From positions 1 to 50,809 of the forward strand of contig NZ_WFLI01000041.1 in the NCBI RefSeq assembly GCF_009208555.1: DNA of 50,809 bases, written 5' to 3'. The first letter of the stretch is position 1, and each line of letters opens with the position of its first letter. This document shows, one piece after another, positions 40,588-48,878 of this stretch. This stretch comes from Janthinobacterium violaceinigrum. GTDB lineage: Bacteria > Pseudomonadota > Gammaproteobacteria > Burkholderiales > Burkholderiaceae_D. The position numbers and the translations under genes were made by a program. The notes beneath the pieces are model-generated. The model saw only the letters and a list, made by a program, of their open reading frames with translations. It was not told where the DNA came from and made no database searches.

Positions 40588-41148
40588 TCAGATGCCGGCC
40601 GCGTTGTCGAGGTCGGGATTCTGGCCTTCGCGGTGGTGGCGGCGGAACAGCGGCGACTTCTGGTCCCACGACGCCTGGTAGGTTTCCGAAAACACGGATA
40701 ATCCTTTCAGTGCGTCATGGATGCTGCGGTCCGGACGCGTCGCATACGCATCGAAGCCGACCCGGTGCATGGAAAACAGCTGGTCGCGCAAGACGTCGCC
40801 GATGGCCCGCAATTCACCCTGGAAACCGAGGCGGGCGCGCAGGTTGAAGGCGATGGAATAGCCGCGGCCATCCGTGAATTTCGGGAAGTCCACGCCGATG
40901 ACGGGCAGTTGCGCCACGTCGGCCGCCAGTTCTTCCGGGCGCTCGTCGCTGGCCAGCCAGACGCCGATGTCGGGCAGGCGGGCGGCCAGGGTCTCGCGCT
41001 GGGCTTGCCACACGGGCAGGGGCACGATGACCTTGCCGGCGGGCACGACCACCGTTTCCGGCGTCTCGTTTTCATCGAGGCGCAGCAAGCCCCAGGTATT
41101 CGGCACCACGGCGGCGTTCTTGATGATTTCTTCGCGTACTTCAAACAT
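40588..41148 (-). CDS. DUF934 family protein of the sulfur-assimilation operon
   Basis: 186 residues. DUF934 proteins are found next to cysI and cysH in many beta- and gammaproteobacteria and are thought to be sulfite-reductase-associated, but no activity has been shown to my knowledge. Family blocks seen: DIGVWLASDERPEELAADVAQLPVIGVDFPKF (its DVAQLPVIGVDFPKFTDGRG core), SIAFNLRARLGFQGELRA and DVLRDQLFSMHRVGFDAYA. ATG 41148 overlaps the cysI stop by eight bases, which points to coupled translation. The frame runs further upstream inside cysI but without homology. Confidence 0.9.
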   Translation of the reverse strand: MFEVREEIIKNAAVVPNTWGLLRLDENETPETVVVPAGKVIVPLPVWQAQRETLAARLPDIGVWLASDERPEELAADVAQLPVIGVDFPKFTDGRGYSIAFNLRARLGFQGELRAIGDVLRDQLFSMHRVGFDAYATRPDRSIHDALKGLSVFSETYQASWDQKSPLFRRHHREGQNPDLDNAAGI

Positions 41149-42829
41149 ATTCGTCTTCTCCCACCAGGTTGCCGACCGTGATCGGCGTTGCATATACGTG
41201 TTCCTTGAACGGCGCCAGGCCCAGGCGCTGGGCCGTGTCGACGAAGCGCTCGCCTTCATGGCGTTCGCGCACGTAGACGTGCAGCAGGCGGCCGATGACT
41301 TCAGGCATCTGCAGGGAAGAGAACGATGGTCCGATGATCTTGCCGATGGCGGCGTTGTTGCCTTGCGCGCCGCCGATCGACACTTGATACCATTCGCTGC
41401 CATCCTTGTCGACGCCGAGGATGCCGATGCTGCCCACGTGATGGTGGCCGCAGGCATTGATGCAGCCGGAAATATTCAGTTCGATCTCGCCGATGTCGTG
41501 CTGGAAGTCGATGCTGTCGAAGCGTTCCGCGATGGCGGCCGCGATCGGCAAGGACTTGGCGTTGGCCAGCGAGCAGAAATCGCCGCCGGGGCAGCAGATC
41601 ATGTCGGTCAGCAAGCCGATGTTCGGCGTGGCCAGGCCGTGTGCCTTGGCTTCCTGCCACAGTTTAAAGAGTTTCGATTGCTCCACGTCGGCCAGCACCA
41701 GGTTCTGCTCATGCGTCACGCGCAGTTCGCCAAAGCTGTAGCGGTCGGCCAGGTCGGCCACGAAGTCGATCTGCTCGGCCGTCGCGTCGCCGGGCGGCAC
41801 GCCCGTTTTCTTCAAGGACAGCACCACGGCCACGTAGCCGGGACGCTGGTGCGGCTTGACGTTGCGCGCCAGCCAGTTCACATAGGCCTTGTTGTCCGCG
41901 TGTTCCGCCTGGTAGCCGAGTTCCGGCAGAGCAAGGTAGGCGGGCGGATTGAAGAAGTCCGCCACGCGCTGCATTTCCTCGGCCGTCAAGGTTTCCGGAC
42001 CATCTTTCAGATCGACCCACTCTTCTTCCACCTGGCGCGTGAATTCTTCCACGCCGATGGCTTTGAGCAAGATCTTGATGCGCGCCTTGTATTTGTTGTC
42101 GCGGCGGCCGTGCAGGTTGTACACGCGCATGATGGCCTGGATGTAGGTCAGCAAATGCTGCCACGGTAAAAATTCGCGCACGACGCTGCCCAGGATGGGC
42201 GTGCGGCCCATGCCGCCGCCGGCCATCACCTTGAAACCCACTTCGCCGGCTGCGTTGCGCACGGCCGTCAAGCCGATGTCGTGCACGGCGATGGCGGCGC
42301 GGTCTTCCTCGGCGCCATTGATGGCGACCTTGAACTTGCGGGGCAGGGCGATGAACTCGGGGTGGAAGGTGCTCCACTGGCGCAATACTTCCGCGTACGG
42401 GCGCGGATCGATGATTTCATCGGCGGCGACGCCGGCATACGGGTCCGATGTTGTATTGCGGATACAGTTACCGGAGGTCTGGATCGCGTGCATTTCCACG
42501 GACGCCAGGTCCGTCAGGATATCGGGTGTCTGCTCCAGCTCGATCCAGTTGAACTGGATGTTCTGGCGCGTGGTGAAGTGACCATAGCCGCGGTCATACT
42601 TGCGCGCGATGTGCGCGAACATGCGCATCTGCTTCGACGACAGCAAGCCGTAGGGCACGGCGATGCGCAGCATGTAGGCGTGGCGTTGCATGTACAGGCC
42701 GTTTTGCAGGCGCAGCGGAATGAATTCCTCTTCCGTCAGTTCATTGGCGATACGGCGCGCAACCTGGTCTCGGTACTGGGCGATGCGTTCTTTGATGATG
42801 AGGTGGTCGTACTGATCGTAATGGTACAT
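41141..42829 (-). CDS. cysI: Sulfite reductase hemoprotein subunit (nitrite/sulfite reductase family)
   Basis: 562 residues, a siroheme/[4Fe-4S] enzyme for the six-electron reduction of sulfite to sulfide. The cluster and siroheme ligands lie in DMICCPGGDFCSLANAK and LNISGCINACGHHHVG, the four Cys of the family. RQNIQFNWIELEQTPDIL and NCIRNTTSDPYAGV are substrate-side blocks with the active-site Arg and Lys. There is no cysJ flavoprotein nearby, so reducing power may come from ferredoxin or elsewhere. Nitrite cannot be excluded as substrate from sequence, but the cys context favours sulfite. AGGAATT precedes the start. Confidence 0.95.
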   Translation of the reverse strand: MYHYDQYDHLIIKERIAQYRDQVARRIANELTEEEFIPLRLQNGLYMQRHAYMLRIAVPYGLLSSKQMRMFAHIARKYDRGYGHFTTRQNIQFNWIELEQTPDILTDLASVEMHAIQTSGNCIRNTTSDPYAGVAADEIIDPRPYAEVLRQWSTFHPEFIALPRKFKVAINGAEEDRAAIAVHDIGLTAVRNAAGEVGFKVMAGGGMGRTPILGSVVREFLPWQHLLTYIQAIMRVYNLHGRRDNKYKARIKILLKAIGVEEFTRQVEEEWVDLKDGPETLTAEEMQRVADFFNPPAYLALPELGYQAEHADNKAYVNWLARNVKPHQRPGYVAVVLSLKKTGVPPGDATAEQIDFVADLADRYSFGELRVTHEQNLVLADVEQSKLFKLWQEAKAHGLATPNIGLLTDMICCPGGDFCSLANAKSLPIAAAIAERFDSIDFQHDIGEIELNISGCINACGHHHVGSIGILGVDKDGSEWYQVSIGGAQGNNAAIGKIIGPSFSSLQMPEVIGRLLHVYVRERHEGERFVDTAQRLGLAPFKEHVYATPITVGNLVGEDEYV

Positions 42830-42911
42830 ATCAATTCCTAAAAAAGCCGGGGTGCTGGAAGATTGCCTGGGATTATGTTCTTGATACTGTTCGTGTCACA
42901 TGGTCGGTCAA

Positions 42912-43685
42912 TTAATAGATTAGCTTTACTGCCACGCCGGTCAAGGTCATCGCCAGCAAGACTCTCAAAAACTTTTCCGGCACGGAGCGGGCCACCCAGG
43001 AGCCGAGCGTGATGCCGGGCAGGGAGCCGACCAGCAAGGAAGCCAGCAATTCCCAGTGGATGGAACCGAGCCACCAGTGGCCCAGGGCGGCGATGGCCGT
43101 CAGGGGTACGGCGTAGGCGATGTCGGTGCCCGCCACTTCGGCTGAGCTCATGCGTGGATACAGCATCACCAGCAGGGTGGCGCCGATGGCGCCGGCGCCA
43201 ATCGACGACACCGTTACCAGCACGCCCAGCACGGCGCCGGAAAAAATGGTCGCGGCGGCAAGCTTGTTGCCTTGTAATTGTTTCTCAGGGTGGGCATTGA
43301 TCCACGCCAGCATGCGGCCCTTGAAGATCAGCGCCACGACGGTCAGCAGCACGGAAGCGGCGATGGAATAGCGGATGATCTGGCCGATCTCCGGCGACAG
43401 GGTGCCGAACGATTTCAGCGCCAGGGTCGAGACGACGGCAGCGGGCAGGGCGCCGATGCACAGGCGCTTGACGATATCCCAGCGGATGGTGCCGCGCAGG
43501 CGGTGCGTCAGGGTGCCGGCGCTCTTGGTGATCGAGGCGAAGGCCAGGTCGGTGCCGACGGCCACGGAGGGCGGCACGCCAAACAGCAGGGTTAACAGCG
43601 GCGTCATCAGCGAACCGCCGCCCACACCGGTCATTCCTACGAGTAATCCTACGGCAAATCCTGAGACTATATAAGACAAAGTCAT
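42912..43685 (-). CDS. TauE/SafE family permease
   Basis: 257 residues with about eight membrane segments. The N-terminal signature GFAVGLLVGMTGVGGGSLMTPLL and the second-half copy VSSIGAGAIGATLLVMLYP are the two repeats of the TauE/SafE fold. Members export sulfite, sulfoacetate or other sulfur organic anions, or import sulfate-like ions. Here it sits just upstream of cysI, so handling of sulfite or sulfate is the likeliest role. The substrate is inference. It is separated from cysI by 82 bases that may hold a cys promoter. Confidence 0.9.
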   Translation of the reverse strand: MTLSYIVSGFAVGLLVGMTGVGGGSLMTPLLTLLFGVPPSVAVGTDLAFASITKSAGTLTHRLRGTIRWDIVKRLCIGALPAAVVSTLALKSFGTLSPEIGQIIRYSIAASVLLTVVALIFKGRMLAWINAHPEKQLQGNKLAAATIFSGAVLGVLVTVSSIGAGAIGATLLVMLYPRMSSAEVAGTDIAYAVPLTAIAALGHWWLGSIHWELLASLLVGSLPGITLGSWVARSVPEKFLRVLLAMTLTGVAVKLIY

Positions 43686-43758
43686 GCTTTCACCCCCAAA
43701 GTACCCGCAATAGTAATAAACTTGGCGTTTAATCCAAACTACTTAGTACGCATTTGCT

Positions 43759-43780
43759 TATATGCGATATGCGTATATGC
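43759..43780. promoter_or_regulatory. Triple ATATGC motif between the TauE gene and cysB
   Basis: TATATGC (43759-43765), GATATGC (43766-43772) and TATATGC (43774-43780) stand almost head to tail in the AT-rich 160-base gap between divergent genes. The position fits a LysR-type operator for the cysB-type regulator. Confidence 0.4.
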
Positions 43781-43845
43781 ATGAACGCAAAATCATGGGT
43801 GGGGCGGAAACTCGGCAAATCACGGCAATCTAGGGCAAACCAGCA

Positions 43846-44787
43846 ATGAATCTCCATCAACTGCGCTTCGTGCGCGAAGCGGTCCGGCAGAATTACAACC
43901 TGACGGACGCCGCCAAGGCCTTGTTTACGTCGCAACCGGGCGTATCGAAGGCCATCATCGAGCTGGAAGAAGAGCTGGGCGTGGATATCTTTACGCGCCA
44001 CGGCAAGCGCATCCGCGGCTTGACGGAGCCGGGCCGCCTGGTGCTGGAGTCCGTCGAGCTGATCATGCAGGAAATCGACAGCATGAAGCGCATCGGCAAG
44101 GAATTCGCGGCGCAGGACAGCGGCAGCTTTACCATTGCCACCACGCATACGCAGGCGCGCTACACCTTGCCCAAGGTGGTGCAAGCCTTCATGCTGAAGT
44201 TCCCCAAGGTGCGATTGTCTTTACTGCAAGGCAATCCGCGCCAGATCGCCGAGATGGTGCAGCGCGACCAGGCCGACCTGGCCATCGCCACGGAATCGAT
44301 CGCCGCCATCGATGGCTTGATCACCTTGCCCTGCTATCAATGGGAGCACGTGGTGGTTGTGCCGGTCGACCATCCGCTGTTGAAATCGAAGTCCGTGACC
44401 CTGGAAGAAATCGCCGCTTTCCCCCTGATTACCTATGACAGCGCGTTTGCCGGGCGCAACAAAATCGACCATGCTTTCGTGCTGCGGGGCTTGAAGCCGG
44501 ACATCTTGCTCGAGGCCATCGATGCGGACGTGATCAAGACTTATGTCGAGTTGGGCATGGGGATTGGTATCATAGCGGGTATGGCCTTCGATGCCGAGCG
44601 CGACAAAGGCTTGCGCGCCATCCCTGTCGGCCACCTGTTCGGCATGAATGTGTCGCGCGTGGCCGTCAAGCAGGGCGCGTATTTGCGCAGCTATATCTAT
44701 ACCTTTATCGAGTTGCTGACGCCGACCCTGAATCGCAAGCTCATCGAGCAGGCGATGAGCGGTGATAAAGAGCACTACGAACTATAA
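43846..44787 (+). CDS. cysB: CysB-type LysR family regulator of sulfur assimilation
   Basis: 313 residues. The start MNLHQLRFVREAVRQNYNLTDAAKALFTSQPGVSKAI is the CysB/Cbl form of the LysR winged helix, with SQPGVSKAI in the recognition helix. The effector domain has TTHTQARYTLP, the sulfate/acetylserine-binding loop of CysB, and YVELGMGIGIIAGMAFD near the end. CysB activates cys genes when O-acetylserine is high. Divergence from the sulfur cluster supports the role. CysB and Cbl are hard to tell apart here. Confidence 0.93.
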   Translation: MNLHQLRFVREAVRQNYNLTDAAKALFTSQPGVSKAIIELEEELGVDIFTRHGKRIRGLTEPGRLVLESVELIMQEIDSMKRIGKEFAAQDSGSFTIATTHTQARYTLPKVVQAFMLKFPKVRLSLLQGNPRQIAEMVQRDQADLAIATESIAAIDGLITLPCYQWEHVVVVPVDHPLLKSKSVTLEEIAAFPLITYDSAFAGRNKIDHAFVLRGLKPDILLEAIDADVIKTYVELGMGIGIIAGMAFDAERDKGLRAIPVGHLFGMNVSRVAVKQGAYLRSYIYTFIELLTPTLNRKLIEQAMSGDKEHYEL

Positions 44788-44848
44788 CAATGCATGAAGT
44801 CGGCCGGGCGATGTGCCTGGCCAAGATTATTTAAGAAGAGAAGAAACA

Positions 44849-45499
44849 ATGATTACCGATCAGCTTGCCAAATATTACGCCACCATCGCGCAGCAGTACG
44901 AGCGCGTCTATGACAAGCCCGAACGCCAGGAAGACCTGGAAGTGTTGCGCGACAAGGTCGCCGACGTGCTGGAAGGCCACACCGTGCTGGAACTGGCATG
45001 CGGCACCGGCTACTGGACGGAAGTGGTCGCCGAATCGGCCGAGTCCGTGCTGGCCACCGATATCAACGATGAAATGCTGGCGCTGGCCCAGGCACGCGGC
45101 TTGCCCGACAATGTCACGTTTGCCAAGCTCGACGCCTTTAATTTGCCCGATGACTTGCTGGGCAAGTTCACGGCCGTGTTCGCCGGTTTCTGGTGGTCGC
45201 ACGTCAAGCGCGAAGACCAGGACAAGTATCTGAAGCAATTGCGCAGCAAGCTGGGCAAGGACATCCTGCTGGTGCTGATCGACAATTCCTATGTCGATGG
45301 CAGCAGCACCGTGATCGCGCGCACTGACCTGGAAGGCAATACCCACCAGTTCCGCACGACGGAGGGGGGCGAACGCTATGAAGTGCTGAAGAATTTCCCG
45401 TCGGATAGCCATCTGCGCAAGAAGTTTGCCCACTCGGCCCGTGAAATCCGCATGAAGCGCCTGGAATACTACTGGCTGCTGAGCTGCCGCCTGAAGTAA
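44849..45499 (+). CDS. Class I SAM-dependent methyltransferase
   Basis: 216 residues with a Rossmann-type methyltransferase fold. The AdoMet motif I is VLELACGTGYWTEVVAE, followed by the acidic loop LATDINDEMLALAQ and motif IV-like FTAVFAGFWWSHVKREDQD. The C-terminal part, REIRMKRLEYYWLLSC, ends in an aromatic pair. The substrate is unknown. ATG 44849 is set by the AAGAAGAGAAGAAA purine tract; an upstream start at 44813 lacks one. It lies 61 bases after cysB on the same strand and ends at a strong terminator. Confidence 0.87.
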   Translation: MITDQLAKYYATIAQQYERVYDKPERQEDLEVLRDKVADVLEGHTVLELACGTGYWTEVVAESAESVLATDINDEMLALAQARGLPDNVTFAKLDAFNLPDDLLGKFTAVFAGFWWSHVKREDQDKYLKQLRSKLGKDILLVLIDNSYVDGSSTVIARTDLEGNTHQFRTTEGGERYEVLKNFPSDSHLRKKFAHSAREIRMKRLEYYWLLSCRLK

Positions 45500-45517
45500 G
45501 GCCGGAACGGCAATTTG

Positions 45518-45541
45518 AACCGCCTTCGGGCGGTTTTTTTT
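45518..45541 (+). terminator. Terminator after the methyltransferase gene
   Basis: AACCGCC, loop TTCG, GGCGGTT and a run of eight T residues, 18 bases after the stop. Confidence 0.93.
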
Positions 45542-45684
45542 CGCCTGTTGTTTTTAGGTAACACGGTGTTGTGCCAAAAAGCAACATCTTGTCGATGTCA
45601 TATTGTTGAAGTATTTGATGGGCATGATTCGGTTCAGCAGCTAAGCAGCAACACTCTTGTCCAACCTAATGTAGAGAATCTCAA

Positions 45685-46632
45685 GTGAAAAAAATTACTC
45701 TGGCAGCATTGATCATCGGCACCTTCGCGGCAGCTACGGCGCAAGCACAATCGAACGTCACCGTGTACGGCCTGGTTGACCTCGGTATCGCCAAGACCAC
45801 TGGCCAGCCGACCGTCGAACGCGAAAACAATGCGTCGCGCCTCGGTTTCAAGGGTACGGAAGATTTGGGTGGCGGCCTGTCCGCAATTTTCAACCTGGAA
45901 AGTGAATTCCTGGCCGACACCGGCGCGCAAAAAGGCGTGTTGTTCGACCGTCAAGCGTATGTGGGCTTGAAAGGCGCTTTCGGTACCGCCATCCTGGGCC
46001 GCACCAAGAACCTGGTCGATGGCACCATCGCCCGCGTCGACCCATTCAACACCTACGGCGTGGTTGGCAAGAACAATGAAACCCTGCTGCGTTCGGGCGT
46101 CGGTTCGTCGCGCGTGAACAATGCCGTGACCTACAACAGCCCAAGCTTTGAAGGTTTCGTGGGCAGCCTGCAATACGTGCTGAGCGAAGTCAACAGCGCT
46201 GACGCTGGCGTGATCGGCCTGGCAACCTACGACAATGGCCCGATCAGCCTGCACGCCGGCTACGAAAAAGCCGTGCAAGCAACGGCAACGTCCGCCAAGG
46301 CTGACCTGTGGTCCATCGGTGGCGGCTATAAATTCGGCCCAGCCAAGATCACGGCTGCCTACTCGAAAGGCGACACCAAGGTGGCAACCACCGGCGAATT
46401 CAAGTCCTACTTGATCGGCCTGAACTACACGGTTGGCGGCGGCGATGCCAAAGTGTCGTATGGCAAGCAAGAGCAAAGCAACAACAAGTTCAAGGATCAG
46501 GACACCATCAAGGAATTCGGCGTCGGTTACGACTACCACCTGTCGAAGCGCACCGACGTGTACGCTTATGCTGGCCGCGAGCGCGTGAAGTCGCTGACGT
46601 CGTACCAAGTTGGTATCGCACACAAATTCTAA
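45685..46632 (+). CDS. Outer-membrane porin (betaproteobacterial Gram-negative porin family)
   Basis: 315 residues with a signal peptide (1-21, ending ATAQA). The mature start QSNVTVYGLVDLGIAKTTG and the block ASRLGFKGTEDLGGGLSAIFNLESEF are the marks of the OmpC-like/porin_4 family of Burkholderiales, followed by RQAYVGLKGAFGTAILGR at the loop-3 region. The C-terminus ends GIAHKF with the terminal Phe needed for outer-membrane insertion. It is an anion- or general-type trimeric porin. Base use is highly expressed in style. It is flanked by terminators on both sides. Confidence 0.95.
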   Translation: MKKITLAALIIGTFAAATAQAQSNVTVYGLVDLGIAKTTGQPTVERENNASRLGFKGTEDLGGGLSAIFNLESEFLADTGAQKGVLFDRQAYVGLKGAFGTAILGRTKNLVDGTIARVDPFNTYGVVGKNNETLLRSGVGSSRVNNAVTYNSPSFEGFVGSLQYVLSEVNSADAGVIGLATYDNGPISLHAGYEKAVQATATSAKADLWSIGGGYKFGPAKITAAYSKGDTKVATTGEFKSYLIGLNYTVGGGDAKVSYGKQEQSNNKFKDQDTIKEFGVGYDYHLSKRTDVYAYAGRERVKSLTSYQVGIAHKF

Positions 46633-46656
46633 GCATCGCTTGATGTGATGGATGAC

Positions 46657-46681
46657 AAAGGCGCCTGCGGGCGCCTTTTTT
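46657..46681. terminator. Bidirectional terminator between porin and kinase genes
   Basis: AAAGGCGCC, loop TGCG, GGCGCCTTTTTT. It ends exactly at the stop codon of the converging kinase gene and has an A-flank on the left, so it can serve both transcripts. Confidence 0.9.
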
Positions 46682-47870
46682 ATTGCATCGCCGCTGCCGC
46701 CGCCTCCGCATGCATGGGCAGCGAGATTTCGATGCGCGTGCCGCCCAGTTCGCTATCGGCGCCGATATGGATGCTGCCGTTCAAACCCCACACCCGTTCG
46801 CGCATGCCCAGCAGTCCCAGTGCCGTGGCTTTTTCCAGGTCGTGTTCGGCAATGCCGCGGCCGTCATCCTGGATGGTGATCGCCAGCGAGGAATCGATGC
46901 GGTGCAGGGCGATGGTGATGTGGTTCGCTTCGGCATGGCGTGCGATATTCGTCAGCGCCTCTTGCACAATGCGGTAGATGGCCGTGCTGCGCGCATCGTC
47001 GAGCACGAGGTCGGCCTCGTCGGCCAGCAAGTCGAAATGGATGGCGCGGCGCAACAGGAAATCGTGGCGCAGTTTTTGCAGCGCGAAATACAAGCCCCCT
47101 TCATCGAGCGCGCGCGGACGCAGGTTGCTGGCGATGCGCCGCAGCGAGGTGATGGCCGTCACCAGCAAGCCGTCCATGCTATGCAGCAACGCTTGCAGGG
47201 GCACGGTGGTGTCCGTGTGCTGGCGCACGAGGGTCAGGTCGACGCGCAAGGTGGCCAGCAACTGTCCCAGGTCGTCATGCAGTTCGCGCGCGATATGCTT
47301 GCGCTCTTCTTCGCGGATGGATTGCAGCGCGCTCGACAATTCACGCAATTGCGAAAAGGAGCGGGCCAGCTGTTCATGCATCTGCTGGCGCGCACTGATG
47401 TCGCGCACGATGATGGTAAACACGCTATGGCCGTCTTCCTGCATGCTGGACAGCGAGCCTTCGAGGGGGAACATGGCGCCATCGTTGCGCCGTCCCGTCA
47501 AGGTATAGTCGGTGGCGCGCCGGCCCGTCAGGCGCAGCTCCTGGCTGATGTCGCCGAACGGCGGATCGCCATCCTGCTTGCCCAGGCCGCCCAGGGTGCG
47601 CAAGTCGCGCAGGATGTAGTGGCCCAGGCGCATGCCGCGCATGCCGGCCGGCGTGTCATCGAATAACCTGGCTGCGGCCGCGTTCGCATGCAGGATGATT
47701 TGTTCGCTGTTGATGCTGATGATGGCGTCGCTGGCATTGTCGATGATGGCCTGGCCACGCGCCTGCCGTTGCCGGCGGGCTTTCAACGGAGGAAACAAAC
47801 ACAGCAAAAGCGCCGCCGCCATGCCCAGCGGCAGGATGCGCAGCAGTGCGGGACTGCCTCGGTCGGGCAT
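46680..47870 (-). CDS. PAS-containing NarX-type sensor histidine kinase
   Basis: 396 residues. One N-terminal membrane segment (about 9-26) is followed by a PAS domain (about 35-165, IIDNASDAIISINSEQIIL to FTIIVRDISARQQMHE). A HisKA_3 dimerisation domain has His198 in HIARELHDDLGQLLATLRVDL, and an HATPase domain has IVQEALTNIARHA and DDGRGIAEHD. ATG 47870 follows a textbook AAGGAGATA site. The kinase has no cognate LuxR-type regulator next to it; the regulator upstream is LytTR-type, which normally pairs with a LytS-type kinase. Confidence 0.9.
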   Translation of the reverse strand: MPDRGSPALLRILPLGMAAALLLCLFPPLKARRQRQARGQAIIDNASDAIISINSEQIILHANAAAARLFDDTPAGMRGMRLGHYILRDLRTLGGLGKQDGDPPFGDISQELRLTGRRATDYTLTGRRNDGAMFPLEGSLSSMQEDGHSVFTIIVRDISARQQMHEQLARSFSQLRELSSALQSIREEERKHIARELHDDLGQLLATLRVDLTLVRQHTDTTVPLQALLHSMDGLLVTAITSLRRIASNLRPRALDEGGLYFALQKLRHDFLLRRAIHFDLLADEADLVLDDARSTAIYRIVQEALTNIARHAEANHITIALHRIDSSLAITIQDDGRGIAEHDLEKATALGLLGMRERVWGLNGSIHIGADSELGGTRIEISLPMHAEAAAAAMQ

Positions 47871-48043
47871 GGGTATCTCCTTGCGAACGTGTGCGAAGGC
47901 AGGCAAGACAGCGATGGCGGGCAGGACTTTATCTAAGTAAATAGCCTATGCCTGCTGGGGCGGCGCGGCTTGATGTGGCGCAGGAAGGGGAGTGGACGAG
48001 ATCAAGACGCCGCGCCGGCATGGGCCGGGCGGCGGCGGGGGAT

Positions 48044-48802
48044 TTACATTTGCTTGAACAGGTGCAAGAAGCTGCGGCTCACTTCGAGCTTGTCGGATTT
48101 GCCTTTGATGAGCACCAGATGGCGGCCGCGGATGTCGCGCGTGACGCCTTCGATGGCATTCACGTTGACCAGCGTGGCGCGGTGGATTTGCCAGAACAGC
48201 GAAGGATCGAGCTCTTCGGCCAGGTCGCGCACGGGCTTGCGGATCAGCGCTTCATACTTGGCGGTCTGCACGCAGGTGTATTTCTCGTCGGAGCGGAAAA
48301 ATAAAATCTCTTCCACAGGAATCATGCGCAAGTCCTGGCCGATGCTGGCTTGTATCCATTGCAGATAGGTAGGCTTGGCCGTGATTTTCTCGGCCAGCTG
48401 CGACAGCATGGCCGTGACGCTGCTGTTGACATCGAGGGCCGGCTTGTTCAAGTGCGTTTTCAGGCGTTCCACCGTCACCAGCAAGCGCTCATGCTCGGGC
48501 GGCTTGAGCACATAATCGACGGCGCCCCGTTCAAACGCTTCCACGGCGTGGGTATCGTAGGCCGTGACAAAGACGATATGCGTCTTGCTGCCAATCACTT
48601 GCGCCGCTTCCATGCCCGTCTTGCCCGGCATGCGGATATCGAGGAAAGCAAAATCGGGTTTGAGTTGTTCCACCAGTTCGATCGCTTCGTCGCCATTCTT
48701 GGCTTCGCCGATGATTTCCAGTTCGGGCCAGGCCTGGCCCAGGCGCAGGCGCAGCTGGTCGCGCATCAGTCTTTCGTCGTCGGCAATAATAGCGGTAGGC
48801 AT
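48044..48802 (-). CDS. LytTR-type response regulator
   Basis: 252 residues. The receiver domain holds DD8-9, Asp55 in FAFLDIRMPG, Thr80 and Lys100. The C-terminal LytTR domain, with ILFFRSDEKYTCVQ and FWQIHRATLVNVNAI, binds DNA. ATG 48802 gives the clean receiver start MPTAIIADDERL; the frame also allows TTG three codons earlier. It lies 76 bases downstream of the LytS-type kinase gene on the same strand, so the two are probably partners. It is distinct from the LytTR regulator near 18.3 kb, so the window holds two such pairs. Confidence 0.93.
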   Translation of the reverse strand: MPTAIIADDERLMRDQLRLRLGQAWPELEIIGEAKNGDEAIELVEQLKPDFAFLDIRMPGKTGMEAAQVIGSKTHIVFVTAYDTHAVEAFERGAVDYVLKPPEHERLLVTVERLKTHLNKPALDVNSSVTAMLSQLAEKITAKPTYLQWIQASIGQDLRMIPVEEILFFRSDEKYTCVQTAKYEALIRKPVRDLAEELDPSLFWQIHRATLVNVNAIEGVTRDIRGRHLVLIKGKSDKLEVSRSFLHLFKQM

Positions 48803-48878
48803 AGGTCTCAAGTGTGAACAGGCGAAGATTGATTATTCAATGATTTAGCGTTTTTATCAACTGTCTTATTTGGGCAGC

